Source: Sclerodactyla briareus
Lineage: Eukaryota; Echinodermata; Holothuroidea; Dendrochirotida; Sclerodactylidae
Direction of reading: 5' to 3'
Length of the DNA stretch: 64,000 nucleotides
Assembly (NCBI GenBank): GCA_026419785.1
Contig: JAODTK010005832.1
Coordinates: 1 to 64,000, forward strand
Shown: positions 22,685 through 33,870 of the stretch, piece after piece
How the letters are laid out: each line of letters begins with the position of its first letter
Numbering within the stretch: position 1 is the stretch's first letter
Position numbers and translations under genes: made by a program
Notes under the pieces: model-generated
Told to the model about the DNA's origin: nothing
Database searches by the model: none
What the model saw: only the letters and a program-made list of their open reading frames with translations

Positions 22685-23195
22685 GGTTTTTATTTTTTTT
22701 TTTTGTGTGATTTGTTTGATTGCTACGGATTCAGGAAGCCAATTTGACTCATCGTGGAACCCTAACCAAATTTTTGATCGTGGATGAGCAGCGGCGACAA
22801 CTCGCCTTCTCTTCTCGCTAGTGCTCAGATGATATCGAGGCGGGAGTGACACCAATCCCTGCTCCCGGGACCGCAATTTTACGTCCCCATCTGACGGACG
22901 ATCAGTGAACTCCAGGACCTGACCACTTTCTCAGAACCTGGAGGAGCGGAAGATGTTCGAAGAGAATGCTCACAGCCAACCGACGAGACCTATTGCAAGC
23001 GCCCCCGAAATTACCAAACCCATGCTCAACAGCAGGACCAGGAACCTAAGACCACGAACACGCCAGTCGAACTTCAAATACAGCCACTTCTGGAAAAACG
23101 CCCGGTGCTGATCGGCTGGGAATTCGAAACCCGGGACCTGTTGCATGCAAAGCGACACTGATACCGCTCTACTATTCTCCTGCCCACTACTGTTC
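22685..23195 (-). mobile_element. Full-length-looking SINE (about 510 bp) inserted in family A
   Basis: On the minus strand, a tRNA-like head lies near 23195-23100 (A-box-like 'tagagcggta', B-box-like 'gggtttcgaattccc'), followed by a body shared with 20535-20870. An A-rich tail lies at about 22685-22702 (seen as a T run on the + strand). It splits a family A core unit, so it is younger than that array. Confidence 0.7.
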
Positions 23196-23220
23196 TCCCG
23201 GTTGGTGTGATCGAGTTTGA

Positions 23221-23795
23221 AATTTGGTGTGTAGCTTTCTTATGGGGAGTACAGGTACCCTTTTGTTTTTCGGTATAGGTCGGGTGAATTTCGGTCAAAA
23301 ATAGAAAATTTGTGAGAGGTCAATAATTTGGCCAATTTTGGCTTGTAAACACAATAACTCGACCCCACCTGAATGGATGAAGCTCATACTTGGTATGTGT
23401 GTTCCCGATGATGAGTTCATGAACCCTACTGTTTTGAGGTCACCAGAGGTCAAAGTCTGAAAACCTTGTGAACACGGAAGTCCAGAATGGTTGGTCTGAT
23501 CGGGTTGAAATTTGATGTGTAGCTTTCTTATGGGGAGTACAGGTACCCTTTTGTTTTTCGGTATAGGTCGGGTGAATTTCGGTCAAAAATAGAAAATTTG
23601 TGAGAGGTCAATAATTTGGCCAATTTTGGCTTGTAAACACAATAACTCGACCCCACCTGAATGGATGAAGCTCATACTTGGTATGTGTGTTCCCGATGAT
23701 GAGTTCATGAACCTCATTGTTTTAGTGGTCACCCGAGGTCGTAAGTCTGAACTCCTCGAAATTAGTGTGTAGCTATCTTTCCAAGAGTAAAGGAA
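23221..23795 (+). repeat. Nearly identical 287-bp tandem units
   Basis: 23221-23432 and 23508-23719 are almost identical by eye (for example ggtgtgtagc versus gatgtgtagc), an offset of 287 bp. Other A units in the same element are much more diverged, which points to a recent duplication or homogenisation. Confidence 0.8.
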
Positions 23796-24016
23796 CCCTA
23801 TTGGTTGGTTGGAAAAATGGGAAATTTGATATAGGTTATATGTTTCCCATAAAGAGTTGGTACAATCTCCCATTTGTCATTGTGGCTATAGGTTATCAGA
23901 AAAAGTCAAGGAATCACCAAGCCTTTTGGCGTTCTGGCTAAAATAGGAGTGGTGTAGATTCTAACCACATCTGACTGGTAGTCTTTCTGAGTAAAACCAC
24001 TGATCGTTCCTCACAG

Positions 24017-24147
24017 GTATCTACGAGGAGTACCACCTGCCCTATTATGATATGGTCCAGGCTGACCCCTCCCTGGAAGAGATGAGGAGAGTGGTCTGCA
24101 TGGAGAACAGACGCCCATCAATACCCAACCGATGGAACAGCAACGAG
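24017..24147 (+). CDS. TGFBR1/ACVR1B-like: TGF-beta/activin type I receptor, kinase exon C
   Basis: 131 nt between acceptor tcacag and donor AACGAG|gtgaga, entered in phase 1 and left in phase 0. It encodes [18 protein letters not shown], then [18 protein letters not shown] and RWNSNE, with no frame break. The EEYxLPYYD and PSxEEMRxVVC strings are characteristic of the C-lobe of activin/TGF-beta type I receptors. BMP receptors of the ALK1/2 group have a PPFYDVV variant here, so this supports the ALK4/5/7 assignment. Its length equals, as I recall, the corresponding vertebrate exon. A CA-rich simple repeat begins about 20 bases past the donor. Confidence 0.95.
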
Positions 24148-24164
24148 GTGAGAAAAACAGTCAA

Positions 24165-24370
24165 TACTAACACACACTAACATACACTGACACACACTAA
24201 CACACAACAACACACACTAGCACTTACAAACAGACACTAACACACACACAACATACATCAACACACACGAACACTGACACACAAATAGACACACTATTAC
24301 CAACACACACAAACATAACAACACAACACAAACATCCACCAACATTCACCACCACACACACTAACATAAC
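24165..24370. repeat. CACACTAA-type microsatellite
   Basis: Imperfect (CA)n and CACACTAACA repeats begin about 20 bases after the exon C donor, inside the last intron. Confidence 0.9.
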
Positions 24371-25084
24371 TGGCTCTGGGTGGATAAACTGATCTTTCGG
24401 GTCAACTCTAAGGCTATATGGAGAGACTGCAAGGGTTTTGGTATCAATAAGTAACCTGTTGCTGCTGAACTGGTTTCCATCGACAGCCAAACATGAGTCT
24501 CAGGAATACTTGTGTGTGTGAATCCCAATTATTCTAATCTTAAAATTTAGGGTGCCTGGGGGTCTGGACCCTTAGTATGGCCCCAACGAAACTGTTGTGA
24601 GTCATTGAGAGAGTTCCTCATGACAAAGTACATGTTTTATCATAACGCTCCACCCAGGTATACTTCGGGTCCTTGAAAAAAAACCTGAGTTGCAACTGAG
24701 GTAGAAGCAGTCAATGATTTAACTGACCTTCCGACCATCAGTGAGGGCAATCTGAAGTCCTGGCAAGGTTTTTGGTAGCACTAAAGGTTCCAGTTATACT
24801 TCAGCAATAATGTTAGCATGATAAAATAGCTTGATCTGCATTGACTCACTGCAGTGACAAAATGCACAATATAGACGGCTATCGGGTATATTCGGAATGG
24901 ACTATTCTGAATGGACTGTGACATTAAGTGTGAAAAGTTTTCCTGATATAACTCGATTTGCATGTTATCAAAATCATCGCTAAGGGTAAGGCGGCTCTGG
25001 TTTTGCAGTCCACAAATAGTAGGATGGAGTATCGCAATGTGTCCATGATTGCCTCCTACCACTCAGGTCGTTTGGGGACCTCCA

Positions 25085-25535
25085 GAGAACCCAAGTGCAA
25101 CTGTGTGTTTATTTAACTGCTGCTAAACTCTGGGATGACCTGGAGGTCATTCAATGTGTCTAATTTCCATAATCTATGCAACTTCCCAAGTTATTTCCAA
25201 TTTCCATGGAATGTATCGAGTTGCGGGCCCTACCTTTGTCGTAAGTGATGTATCTAATTTGCATAATTTAGGCAATTTTGGTCCCATTTCTACAAAAAAC
25301 TTGGTTACTCCACCATCAGACATGGTCAACTTTCAGTCCCAACGAATTTGAAGTTGGTCACTGATTAGTGCCTCTTCATAGGGGCTGGCAAACTATCCAT
25401 CTCTATATTATATGCTTTCAGATTTTGCTGTTATTACATGTTAACTACCAATTTGCTCTTTCGACCCCTGAGATCAGGTTGGTTGATCATGAAGGCAAAA
25501 TGTAAACTGAAACAACCACTGATTGCGAAAGAAGG
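25085..25535 (+). mobile_element. Family C fragment (tandem units plus 3' module)
   Basis: Contains 'ctggaggtcattcaatgtgtctaa', 'aatttgcataatttaggcaat', then 'ggtcactgattagtgcctc' and 'gaaacaaccactgattgcg'. These correspond to the C tandem unit followed by its 3' module. It lies in the last receptor intron. Confidence 0.55.
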
Positions 25536-25608
25536 CAATCTTAGAGGTTCATGACCCAAATTGTAATTGTAGGAATGTTGCAGCATTTTCTCTGTTTTTC
25601 TTTGTCAG

Positions 25609-25734
25609 GAGCTCCGGATCCTTGCCAAGATCATGAAGGAGTGCTGGTATGCCAACAGCGGTGCTCGTCTCACCGCGCTCCGCATCAAGAAGACGCTCTC
25701 CACTCTCTACCGCGAGGAAGACTACAAGGTGTAA
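25609..25734 (+). CDS. TGFBR1/ACVR1B-like: TGF-beta/activin type I receptor, last exon (helices G-I, C-terminus, stop)
   Basis: 126 nt from acceptor tttgtcag to TAA at 25732-25734, phase 0, unbroken. It encodes [16 protein letters not shown], then [14 protein letters not shown] and a short tail ending in EEDYKV. The ECW[14 protein letters not shown] block is the signature end of type I receptor kinases, and termination a few residues later is normal for the family. With exons A-C, this accounts for the kinase from the L45 loop onward. No host gene follows it closely on the + strand. Confidence 0.96.
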   Translation, partial: ELRILAKIMKECWYANSGARLTALRIKKTLSTLYREEDYKV

Positions 25735-27560
25735 CGAGATGGTATGTCAGGGTCGTCGTCGGCACACTATTTTCACACGTAGATGTCCCAGCTGTTTCCA
25801 CACAGATGACCACTATATTGGCCTGTGGTTTCCCTTGCTTGGCACACGTAGCAACCAGAGCAGCATAGGTCCTGTCAGTGTATGACAGGGGTGCCTATGT
25901 GTTTTCACTCAAGGAGTCCAGGCTCGCAAAATCGGTGCACATAGTTCTTAGGTGCCATGTGCCTGTGTGAAGCTCATGTTCAAAATCCGACAGTGGATTC
26001 AACATTCAATTGAGTTCAGATATCAGTTTTAATTCAGTGACATCAGTTTTGGCTTACGACAGGGATTGACCTAGCTCTGTATTTGGATCTAGATGATCCA
26101 AACGTGGGACTGATCAGTTTTCAGTTTGTGTAAAAAGCTGTGATTGACAGTTAGTTTGACAGAGTTGAAACAGAGGGTAAAAAGTCGAAGTGGGCTTGAA
26201 CCTATTTCTGAATGCAAGGGCTCTATATTCAGGTTTTGATTTGGGACCCGTGCGGACTCAAACCACGGGCAGATTATACTGCAGTAATCCATTCTCCATG
26301 ATTGCTGGAGAGATGAGGGGACTATTCCAAGAACGAAAGAGGTTGACGAGTGCGAAGAGGCTTGGATATGTTTGTGAGGGACAAATGTTACAGCATCTTG
26401 TCATCAGCTGTGAACCAGGGCTGTAGCCAAGTCTGGAGAAGCGGAGTCCACTCTCAAATCTCCAGTCTCACACTGCAGGATCGTAACCTCGAAAATTGAA
26501 TCCCAAGACCAGCGATCCAAGTCGCAAGTCCAGACCGGACTTTGACACTGCTGTGAACCCAGTTTTCCGGCTGATTTCGACGCACCTTCTGGGTTAGCGA
26601 ACGAATCTTACTTTGTGTCCTCATTCATGGAGAAACCACTCTACCGGAGATAGGAGTGAGTCTACTTTTTCACTCCACCCCACATTATGTGAATGGTTAA
26701 TGAGAGTGGTTAGGTGAGGGTCAGATAATGACTTGTTTAGGGACAATCAACCAACTTTCGCTACAGGCTATATGGGGAAGTGCCCCTTTGTAAATAGAAT
26801 ACATATGTTGAGAGTCACAATACAGATGTTGTTGTATGTTGGCTGGTGAACAATATCCCAGCATTTTTCACTGCCAAGGAAAGCAGCAAACATATCTTTC
26901 AGTATTTTATATAAAAGTCAATTGTGGATTTGAACATTCTGAGCTGTGAAAGAATCTTCTCATGAATCGTCTTCAATTTTTTCTTCAATCAAATCCTTTC
27001 ATAATTATTTTTAGGATGAATCAGACTTTAATTATTTTTTCAACTAAATCCTTTCATAATTATTTTTGGAAAGAAATAGCTTAAATTTTGAAAGATGGTG
27101 GGCTGTTCGAAGTATCCACTATTTATTAATATTATTATTTTACTTTTTTTCATTCAGACCATGGTCTTGCTAAAACTCAACACTGCTAACAGAAATATCA
27201 TGCTAAAACTGAAGCACCAAATTTTTTCTGTCACATTGAATGTCTGTTACACAGAACCTTCACATAAGTGCATGCAATGATCTGCTGACTTCTTACTTGA
27301 ATACAAACTAATTAAGATTATAAAAAAATTGTGAGACAGATTTTCACTCAAATTCCTGTGAATTTTACTGAACGTCATGGATTTGGGGTATAAACTTTCC
27401 TTTGGCCAAATTCTGATAGTTTTTCAACATATTCAATATATTTGAAGTTCGAAATGACTGAATAATTTTAAAACAAGGTAGAATGTCACGAAACACTCAA
27501 ATTTTGTTGTATTTGTGTCAAATTACCCAACAAATGAATAAACAAATCATCTCACAGGAT
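25735..27560 (+). other. Probable 3' untranslated region of the receptor gene
   Basis: No coding signal, no family A-E element and falling GC content after the stop. Candidate AATAAA signals occur near 27536 ('gaataaac') and, more distantly, near 30624 ('caaaataaaag'). Which one is used cannot be decided from sequence. Confidence 0.4.
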
Positions 27561-27662
27561 TGTCGATGAGATCTAGCAACTCCCAGAGATTGCCCACTAG
27601 TTGTGTATTTAAAAGTGTTAAAGTTGAAAGTACAGATGGAAGAGTTCTTTTTTCTTAGTTGT

Positions 27663-27700
<38 letters not shown>
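27663..27700 (+). repeat. Poly(G) run of 38 bases
   Basis: An uninterrupted G tract, preceded by 'tgt' and followed by 'aaaggggg'. It has strong potential for quadruplex formation and its length is likely unreliable in any assembly. Confidence 0.95.
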
Positions 27701-27701
<1 letters not shown>

Positions 27702-27719
27702 AAGGGGGATCAATGTAGC

Positions 27720-28790
27720 TACAATAATTGTAAACTATCATTTAACTTTTTAGATACTGACCGTTGTTACCGACCTACCTGCAACGTATTACCTTTCCTT
27801 TGGTAGACCTGGTAATTTACTTACCATTGTAAATAATGACATCGTAGTCTCTAGTGTAGAAATGGTTATATGTGTTGTATGGCAGTCACCCTGTGAGGGA
27901 GACCAGGAGGGTCTGTAAAAGCATGTAAGTTGCAGTGAATGTGTCGCATCTCTAGCGTGCTGTATTATGAAAAATGTGCATAACTTTACCTAAAAACCTC
28001 AGTGTATGTATGCTGCTTTGTGACAAAAATGTTTTTTTTTACCTCATTTGTATAAAAATGTTACTCAATTCCCTTTTGTCTATTTATCTGTTAACACAGC
28101 AAACGTTTTGATCAGCGGTGTTTTTTTTCCTCTTTCCCACCGTAAAAATAATGTCATCTCATGATGAAAGAAGAGACACCTAGACCTAGGATAAATGTAC
28201 TTTGGTTGCCGTTGAATTGAACATCGGTCGGGTATTTGTAGATTTTTAGAGCAACTATCTAACAATGGACTGACAGTAGTAAATGTTCATTGTTCCATAG
28301 TGGCACAAGTAGAGCAGGGCCAGCACTACAAAGCGTCCATTTCCTCAATGATAAAAATGTGATGCGTGATTGAATCTAGGGGAAGGGGTGTTATATAATT
28401 CAATTCAACTATACCACTATAGAAAGAGGGGAAATCACTCTTGAGCCATTAATGTGAATGAGTCACTGTAGGCAGAAGGTGGCAGATTGGTATCCTTGTA
28501 ATAGCAGGGGGATATTACCAGTCGTGATTTTTTTTGGGGGATAAGCAGGAAGGTGGTGGGGGTAGAGGTACAACTCATTGAAATTGCATTGGGTGAAGGT
28601 AGTTTTTACCCTGTAAATTCAGTGATCACTAGTGAACAATTGTCCAGTTTTGTCCCATGAAAATGCATTCGCCTGAGAAATGGGGGGGGGTGCGTGTTAC
28701 TACACCATGGGGAGGGGGTTACTACGCTACCCCCACCATGAGTTCCACCCTCACATAAGAGATGACTGCGAGGGGTTGCTGTGCATAAAT
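27720..28790. other. No gene or recognised repeat
   Basis: AT-rich text, possibly continuing the receptor 3' region. No supported feature. Confidence 0.4.
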
Positions 28791-28794
28791 ATAA

Positions 28795-28990
28795 TGGTGG
28801 GACGGCTTCATTGGTACATTTGTCGTGTATGTGTCTGTCTGTCTGTCTGTCCTTCCATATGTGCAGTTCGATATTTCCTGAACCCTGGGAGCCGTCATGC
28901 TGAGATATTGTGTGAGAGGTTACGGGGTGTAAGAGTTGTCGATGACCATACTCATTTGCATATTCAATGGAAATTGGCCCGAGCTTTTAC
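28795..28990 (+). repeat. Dispersed repeat, family C head fragment
   Basis: 'tctgtctgtctgtcc', 'gttcgatatttcctgaa' and 'gaccatactcatttgcata' occur in the same order at 30780-30940. Confidence 0.55.
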
Positions 28991-30720
28991 TGGGTTTAGT
29001 AGGCCCTACTAGAGGTTATTTACAAAGATTTGTAGGTCATAAGTGTGACGAGGGATGACATTCAATGTAAGAATGTGTGGACCCCCATCAAGGAATCATA
29101 GAATAGACAAGTGCATAACCTTGTCAAAATGTGCACTAGGTAACTGACCTGTGTAGATTTTACAATGTTATTAAAATGTTGTGTGCATATCTGACTAATC
29201 ATGCCTATAGATAATTCTATAGCGGATACCGTTATAATGTCTCTTCCGCCATAAAGCTTCACAACACAATGTTTACTACATACTGGTAGTAGTTCTAGCA
29301 GAAGCAGGCGAACATAATTATGCACACATGGTGGTGCAGGCATTTCACAGAATTAGTGATGAATTGTATATACTGACGTAGGGTAACATCCAGGTCGCCC
29401 TAACCTTAGGGATTTGTCTCTGCAGCTTGCATCCCCCCCCCCCCCATTTCAGGTTAGAGTGACCGACAAACTGTATGTTGCTGATACAATGTTATACATT
29501 GAATTGCCATGCTCGTCGTTCAGTGTAGCTCACACAGGGGCCTTTTCTCCTCTCAAGTAGTTACATGCATTTCATTAACTGCCATGCCTTCTCTAGTTAG
29601 AATAAAAGGTCCACATGCATGGTTTACCGACAACCTGTGAATTCTGTGAGACGGAGTGGATGAGGTTGCCAGATGGGTGTTATTTATAGAATTCACCAAA
29701 ATGGGACAAAAAAAAAACGTGGCTGTTTAGGAGCATTGTTTAGGGTATTGAGGTATTGTTGCTCCGTGGGAGTTGATACCGTACTGGATTCCCATGTCCC
29801 TGCTATGTTATGGTTCAAGTGATCTTCCCTTAAAAAAGTAATTTGGATAGAAAATAGGCACGAGACTATTTTACAACCCAGAAGTACATGAGCATCCACA
29901 ATATTGAAACAATAGCATTTTCCCATAGGACATCCATCGTGGAACATGTACATTTGTATGATGGGCTTCTGTGGTAAAGGTCAGTGGAAGTGAGAACTGG
30001 CATTTTTCAGATTGTGTCAGATTGCATTGAAACTAGCATAGATGGGAAGAGCGTCTTTGATAACCCCAAAAACCGTGAAGTTTCAAAAATTCCTTCGTTG
30101 TTTGGGCCAATGCATCACAAGGGGAACCAAAGGATGTCACCCTAGAGTCTATTCCGTAAAAAGTGCAAGTTCATTTTTCTTTGAAGTGTTGAATGCTGAC
30201 GATCTAGATTCTCTTGAAAAGTGTGTGCATCCAGGTGTTCGCCATACCATGATAACAGACATTTTGCATGGATCAACATTCAGCGGGTGATTTTTTCCTT
30301 GGATGTCATGATAGGACTGTCATCAACTGGAAGTCATGTTTTGCACTTCCATGACCTTTAAGAAATTGTGTAAGTGGGAAGGAACTTTGATGCCGGCATT
30401 ATTATTACTTGGCATATTTGGGAAATTTTCTTGTCTACAGGTTGGTGTGTGACAAATGGTCTATCTATATAAATCATCATATTTTGTGTTTGTAACATAA
30501 TATCTGCAGTGAGCTTGTCTATCAATCAGTATGCTCCCATTGTATCACTAAAATCATGTTTCAATATGCAGAGGCCGTGTTGCTGTGTTGAATTCCTGTT
30601 TTGAGCTTGTATTAAAGGCACAAAATAAAAGTTTTAGTGTATGGAAAAACAACTTTTATTGTTGTTCTTTTGACTGGACTATGTATTGTTTAGTTGCATA
30701 ACCTCCATTCCTCCATAACC
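28990..30720. other. No gene or recognised repeat
   Basis: Only short reading frames without motifs or splice support. There is a 14-base C run near 29430 and a plausible polyadenylation context at 30615-30635. Confidence 0.4.
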
Positions 30721-30725
30721 AGGTT

Positions 30726-31560
30726 TTTGTCTCGCGAACTGTGTCAAGGATGACATAGTGGTCACTCTCGTGGTGGTGTATGTCTGTCGTCCGTCTGTTT
30801 GTCCGTATGAGCGGTTTGATATCTCCTGAATTGTGGAATGACGTCATGTTGAAACCTTCCTGGGATGGTGTGCTGTGCAGAGTTGTTGATGTGAATCCAC
30901 TTTTCGTCCCGAAAGACCATACTCATTTGCATAAATTTGCAGATTTAATGAAAATTGCCCGGAACGCTGTATACAAGATATCTCTTGATCGGTAGATGCA
31001 TTGGTGATGCCGTTCAGAGTATATAACAACTTTGAAGTGTACACGAACTGATTAGATTCGTGGCATGATATATGCTAATTAAGTAGTCTAATTTGCATAA
31101 TTTTGTGATTTTTTTTCAAGTTCATAGGATTTTGGCGAAACTCATTGGAGATGGTTTAACTATAGTCCCAATAAATTTTACAGTAGGGACGAGGCCCCAG
31201 AGGTCATTCAATATGTTCAATTCGTGTTCACCTAGTCTAATTGCATTAATTTGTGCAGATTTTAAAGTTGGTTGAATCCCCATGAAACTTGGTGGAGATG
31301 GTTACACCTGCGATCCTAAGAAATTTAACAACAGTGTAAAGGTCACTAAAGGTCATTTAATGTGAATAATGCAATTTTCCGAAGTTTTGTTAAATGGCCA
31401 AAAACAATTGGAATGAGTGCAGTAGGGTGCTCGTAGAGATTTGTCATGGTAATTTTTGGGTTCAGTGGATCAAACAAACATATAAAGACGAGGTCAAAAG
31501 GTTAAATGTCAAGTGTTAGGAAAATGTGCTTATTTTAGGAGTTACAGGGCAAAGAAATAA
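30726..31560 (+). mobile_element. Family C element, plus orientation
   Basis: Starts with 'tttttgtctcgcgaactg' and 'agtggtcact', followed by the 'ccatactcatttgcata' segment. Tandem units with 'aatttgcataattttgtg', 'aggtcattcaat' and 'catgaaacttggtgga' then run to about 31400. It is immediately followed by another C head at 31573. Confidence 0.6.
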
Positions 31561-31572
31561 AAACCGTCAATT

Positions 31573-32230
31573 TTGTCTCGCCTGAATGAAATTCAGGGAA
31601 GAGACTTAGTGGTCACTTGGCGTGTGTGTTTGTGTATGTCACACTTTCTTGTTAGCAGGATTTTCACAAACCGTGAGGCTGATTATGACGAAATTTTGTG
31701 TGTAGCACCGGGGTTGTGACACGATCTGATTAGATTTTGGGCAGCAAACTTATTTTAAGTTGGTAATTAGCTCATTTTATGTAATTTATTGTTTAAGGCG
31801 TAGCAAGATTACACCAAGAACAGTAATGCTACAGTGATTGTAGTTGCATGTTGGCCCTGGATGACAGGTAGATGAACTGATTAGATTTTCAGCCTTTAAT
31901 ATGCTAATTAAGTGGTCTAACTTGCATTAATTGACGTGAATTTTTCAAGTTTGGAGGGACCCTTTTCATGAAACTTGGTGGATGTGGTCTACTATGGTTC
32001 CCGAGAAAATTTCAAAGTGAAGAGGGGTTATGGAGGTCATTGATGTGTCTAATTTGCATCATTTATGCATTTTGGAAAGGTTGTTGGATTTCCACAAAAC
32101 ATGGTAGATGTGATCCACCTTTGATCCTGATCATTTTAAGGGTACAGCTGGGGTCAGTCAGTAGAGGTCATTGTATGTGCCTAATTGCATAATTTATTCA
32201 AATTGGTAAGAATTTCGCCAAAATCATTAG
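31573..32230 (+). mobile_element. Family C element, plus orientation, head-to-tail with previous copy
   Basis: The head reads TTTTGTCTCGCCTGAATGAA with the palindrome CTGAATGAAATTCAG. It continues with 'cacactttcttgttagcagg', 'ttttgtgtgtagcacc' and 'gatctgattagattttggg', and then units carrying 'tttgcatcatttatgc' and 'catgaaacttggtgga'. The head is the reverse complement of 48290-48490 and 54270-54520. Confidence 0.7.
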
Positions 32231-32449
32231 GTATGGTCCGTGATTCGGGTGGATGATGTGTTTGATGTTCATGAAGTTGATTGCGGTCCATTATCCATAA
32301 TCGCTTCTGTTAGAATAAAGCACTGAGAAACGAGTAAACCATAGCTCCTGTGACAATTTTACTACTGTTATAAGCTGCCGACAAGCAAACCCTCTCTTAC
32401 CCAACCAATTTGATTAAGTTGATTAGACCAACAAAAATACTGTCAACAT

Positions 32450-33870
32450 TTTTTATTCCTTGACGAAGTCAGAGGAATCTATGCAGTCACGTCGTTGTGT
32501 GTGTGTGGGTGTTGACGCCCAGCTTGTAAACACGATAACTTGATCAGTCTGAGTAGGTCAGGCTCATACTTGGTATGTGTGTTCCCCATGATGAGTACAA
32601 GATTCCTATTGTTTTGGGGTCAGGTCAAATGTCATCTGAGGTCACCAGAGGTCAACGTGTGAAATCCTTGTAAACACGGTAAGTCCAAAACAGCTGGTCA
32701 GAATCAAGCTGAAATGAAACTTTGTTGTGTAACTTTTATGGGGAGTACAAGAACCCTATTGCTTTGGTGTTGATTGGTGGTCATTTTTTGGAGAAATTAG
32801 GAATAGTCAAAGTTGATAATTTGGCCAAATTTGGCTTGTAAAACACAACTCAAACCACCAGGATGGATGAAGCTCATATTTGGTATGTGTGTTCCCCATG
32901 ATGAGTACATGATCCCTATTCTTTTCGGGTCTGGTCAAAGGTCATCTGAGGCACCGGAGGTCAACAGTCTAAAACGTTGTTTAAATGATAAGTCCAGAAC
33001 AGTTGGTCCGATCAAGCTGAAATTTTGGTGTTGTTGTAGTTTCTTATGGGGAGTACAAGAACCCGATTATTTTTGGTGTTGTTTGGGGGACCTTTTTGGG
33101 AGAAATTTTATGAAATTGCCGCAAATTGATATTTTGGCCATTTTGGCTTGTAAACAAACTAACTCGACCCACCTGCTGGATGAAGCTCATATTTGGTATG
33201 TGTGTTCCCCATAATTAGTACATGATCCATATTGTTTTGGGGTCAGGTCAAATGTCATCTGAGGTCACCAGAGGTCAACGTGTGAAATCCTTGTAAACAC
33301 AATAAGTCCAGAACAGTTGGTCCGATCAAGCTGAAATTTGGTGGGTAGCTTTCTATGGGGGCGGCACAAAAACCTTATTATTTTTGGTCTTGTTTGGGGG
33401 ACCTTTTTGGGAGAAATTTTATGAAATTGCCGCAAATTGATATTTGGCCAATTTTGGCTTGTAAACAAACTAACTCGGACCCCATCGGGATGAATGACGC
33501 TCGTATGTGGTATGTGTGTTCCCCATATTTAGTACATGATCCCTATTGTCGGTCCGATGAAGCTGTAGTTTGGTGTGTGGCTTTTTATGGGGAGTACAAG
33601 AACCCTATTGTTTTGGGTAAGGCCACAGGTAAACAGGATAAGTCCAGTATGCTTGATATTGATCAAGTTGAAATTTAGTGTGTAGCTTACTCATCAAGAG
33701 GCGTACGGGACCTACTGTTTTGCGAATACTGGTGTCAATTTTGCTAAAAATGGGAAAATCTGCTGAGAAATGTTCAATCTGCATGTAATGAGCTGGTACA
33801 ATTGTCCATTTTCCCCAGTGTCCAAGGAATACACAAGCCTTTTGGCTTCTGGTTCATAAAAACCGTCAGT
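32450..33870 (+). mobile_element. Family A element with about four units
   Basis: The 5' hairpin is at 32455-32481 (ATTCCTTGAC...GTCAGAGGAAT), then a TG run. Core units start near 32520, 32830, 33130 and 33455, each with 'tttggtatgtgtgttccccat' and 'gtccagaacagttggtcc'-like text. The 3' module ends at 33800-33860 with 'acacaagccttttggcttc'. AGGTCA-like clusters recur near 32620, 32935 and 33245. Confidence 0.75.

Larger units (their letters stand above)
22125..23945 (+). mobile_element. Family A element with four core units, inside receptor intron
   Basis: The 5' hairpin is at 22131-22157 (GATCCCTTGAC...GTCAGAGGAATC), followed by a TG-rich stretch. Core units begin near 22225, 22505, 23210 and 23495, each with 'ggcttgtaaacac'-like text, 'catacttggtatgtgtgttccc' and AGGTCA clusters. 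The 3' module ends at 23860-23940 with 'aaggaatcaccaagccttttggc'. A SINE (22685-23195) interrupts the second unit. It is non-coding and lies in the exon B-C intron in sense orientation. Confidence 0.75.

Noticed and set aside
22616-22876. 86-codon minus frame with basic start
   Set aside because: Lies wholly inside the SINE body and ends in its A-rich tail.
22300-23800. A regularly spaced CRISPR-like array
   Set aside because: Units are about 290 bp with no short repeat/unique spacer alternation, and the DNA is eukaryotic with introns. It is a transposon tandem core.
24224-24490. Cys/Val-rich minus-strand frame
   Set aside because: Follows the CA-rich simple repeat in the last receptor intron, with no independent support.
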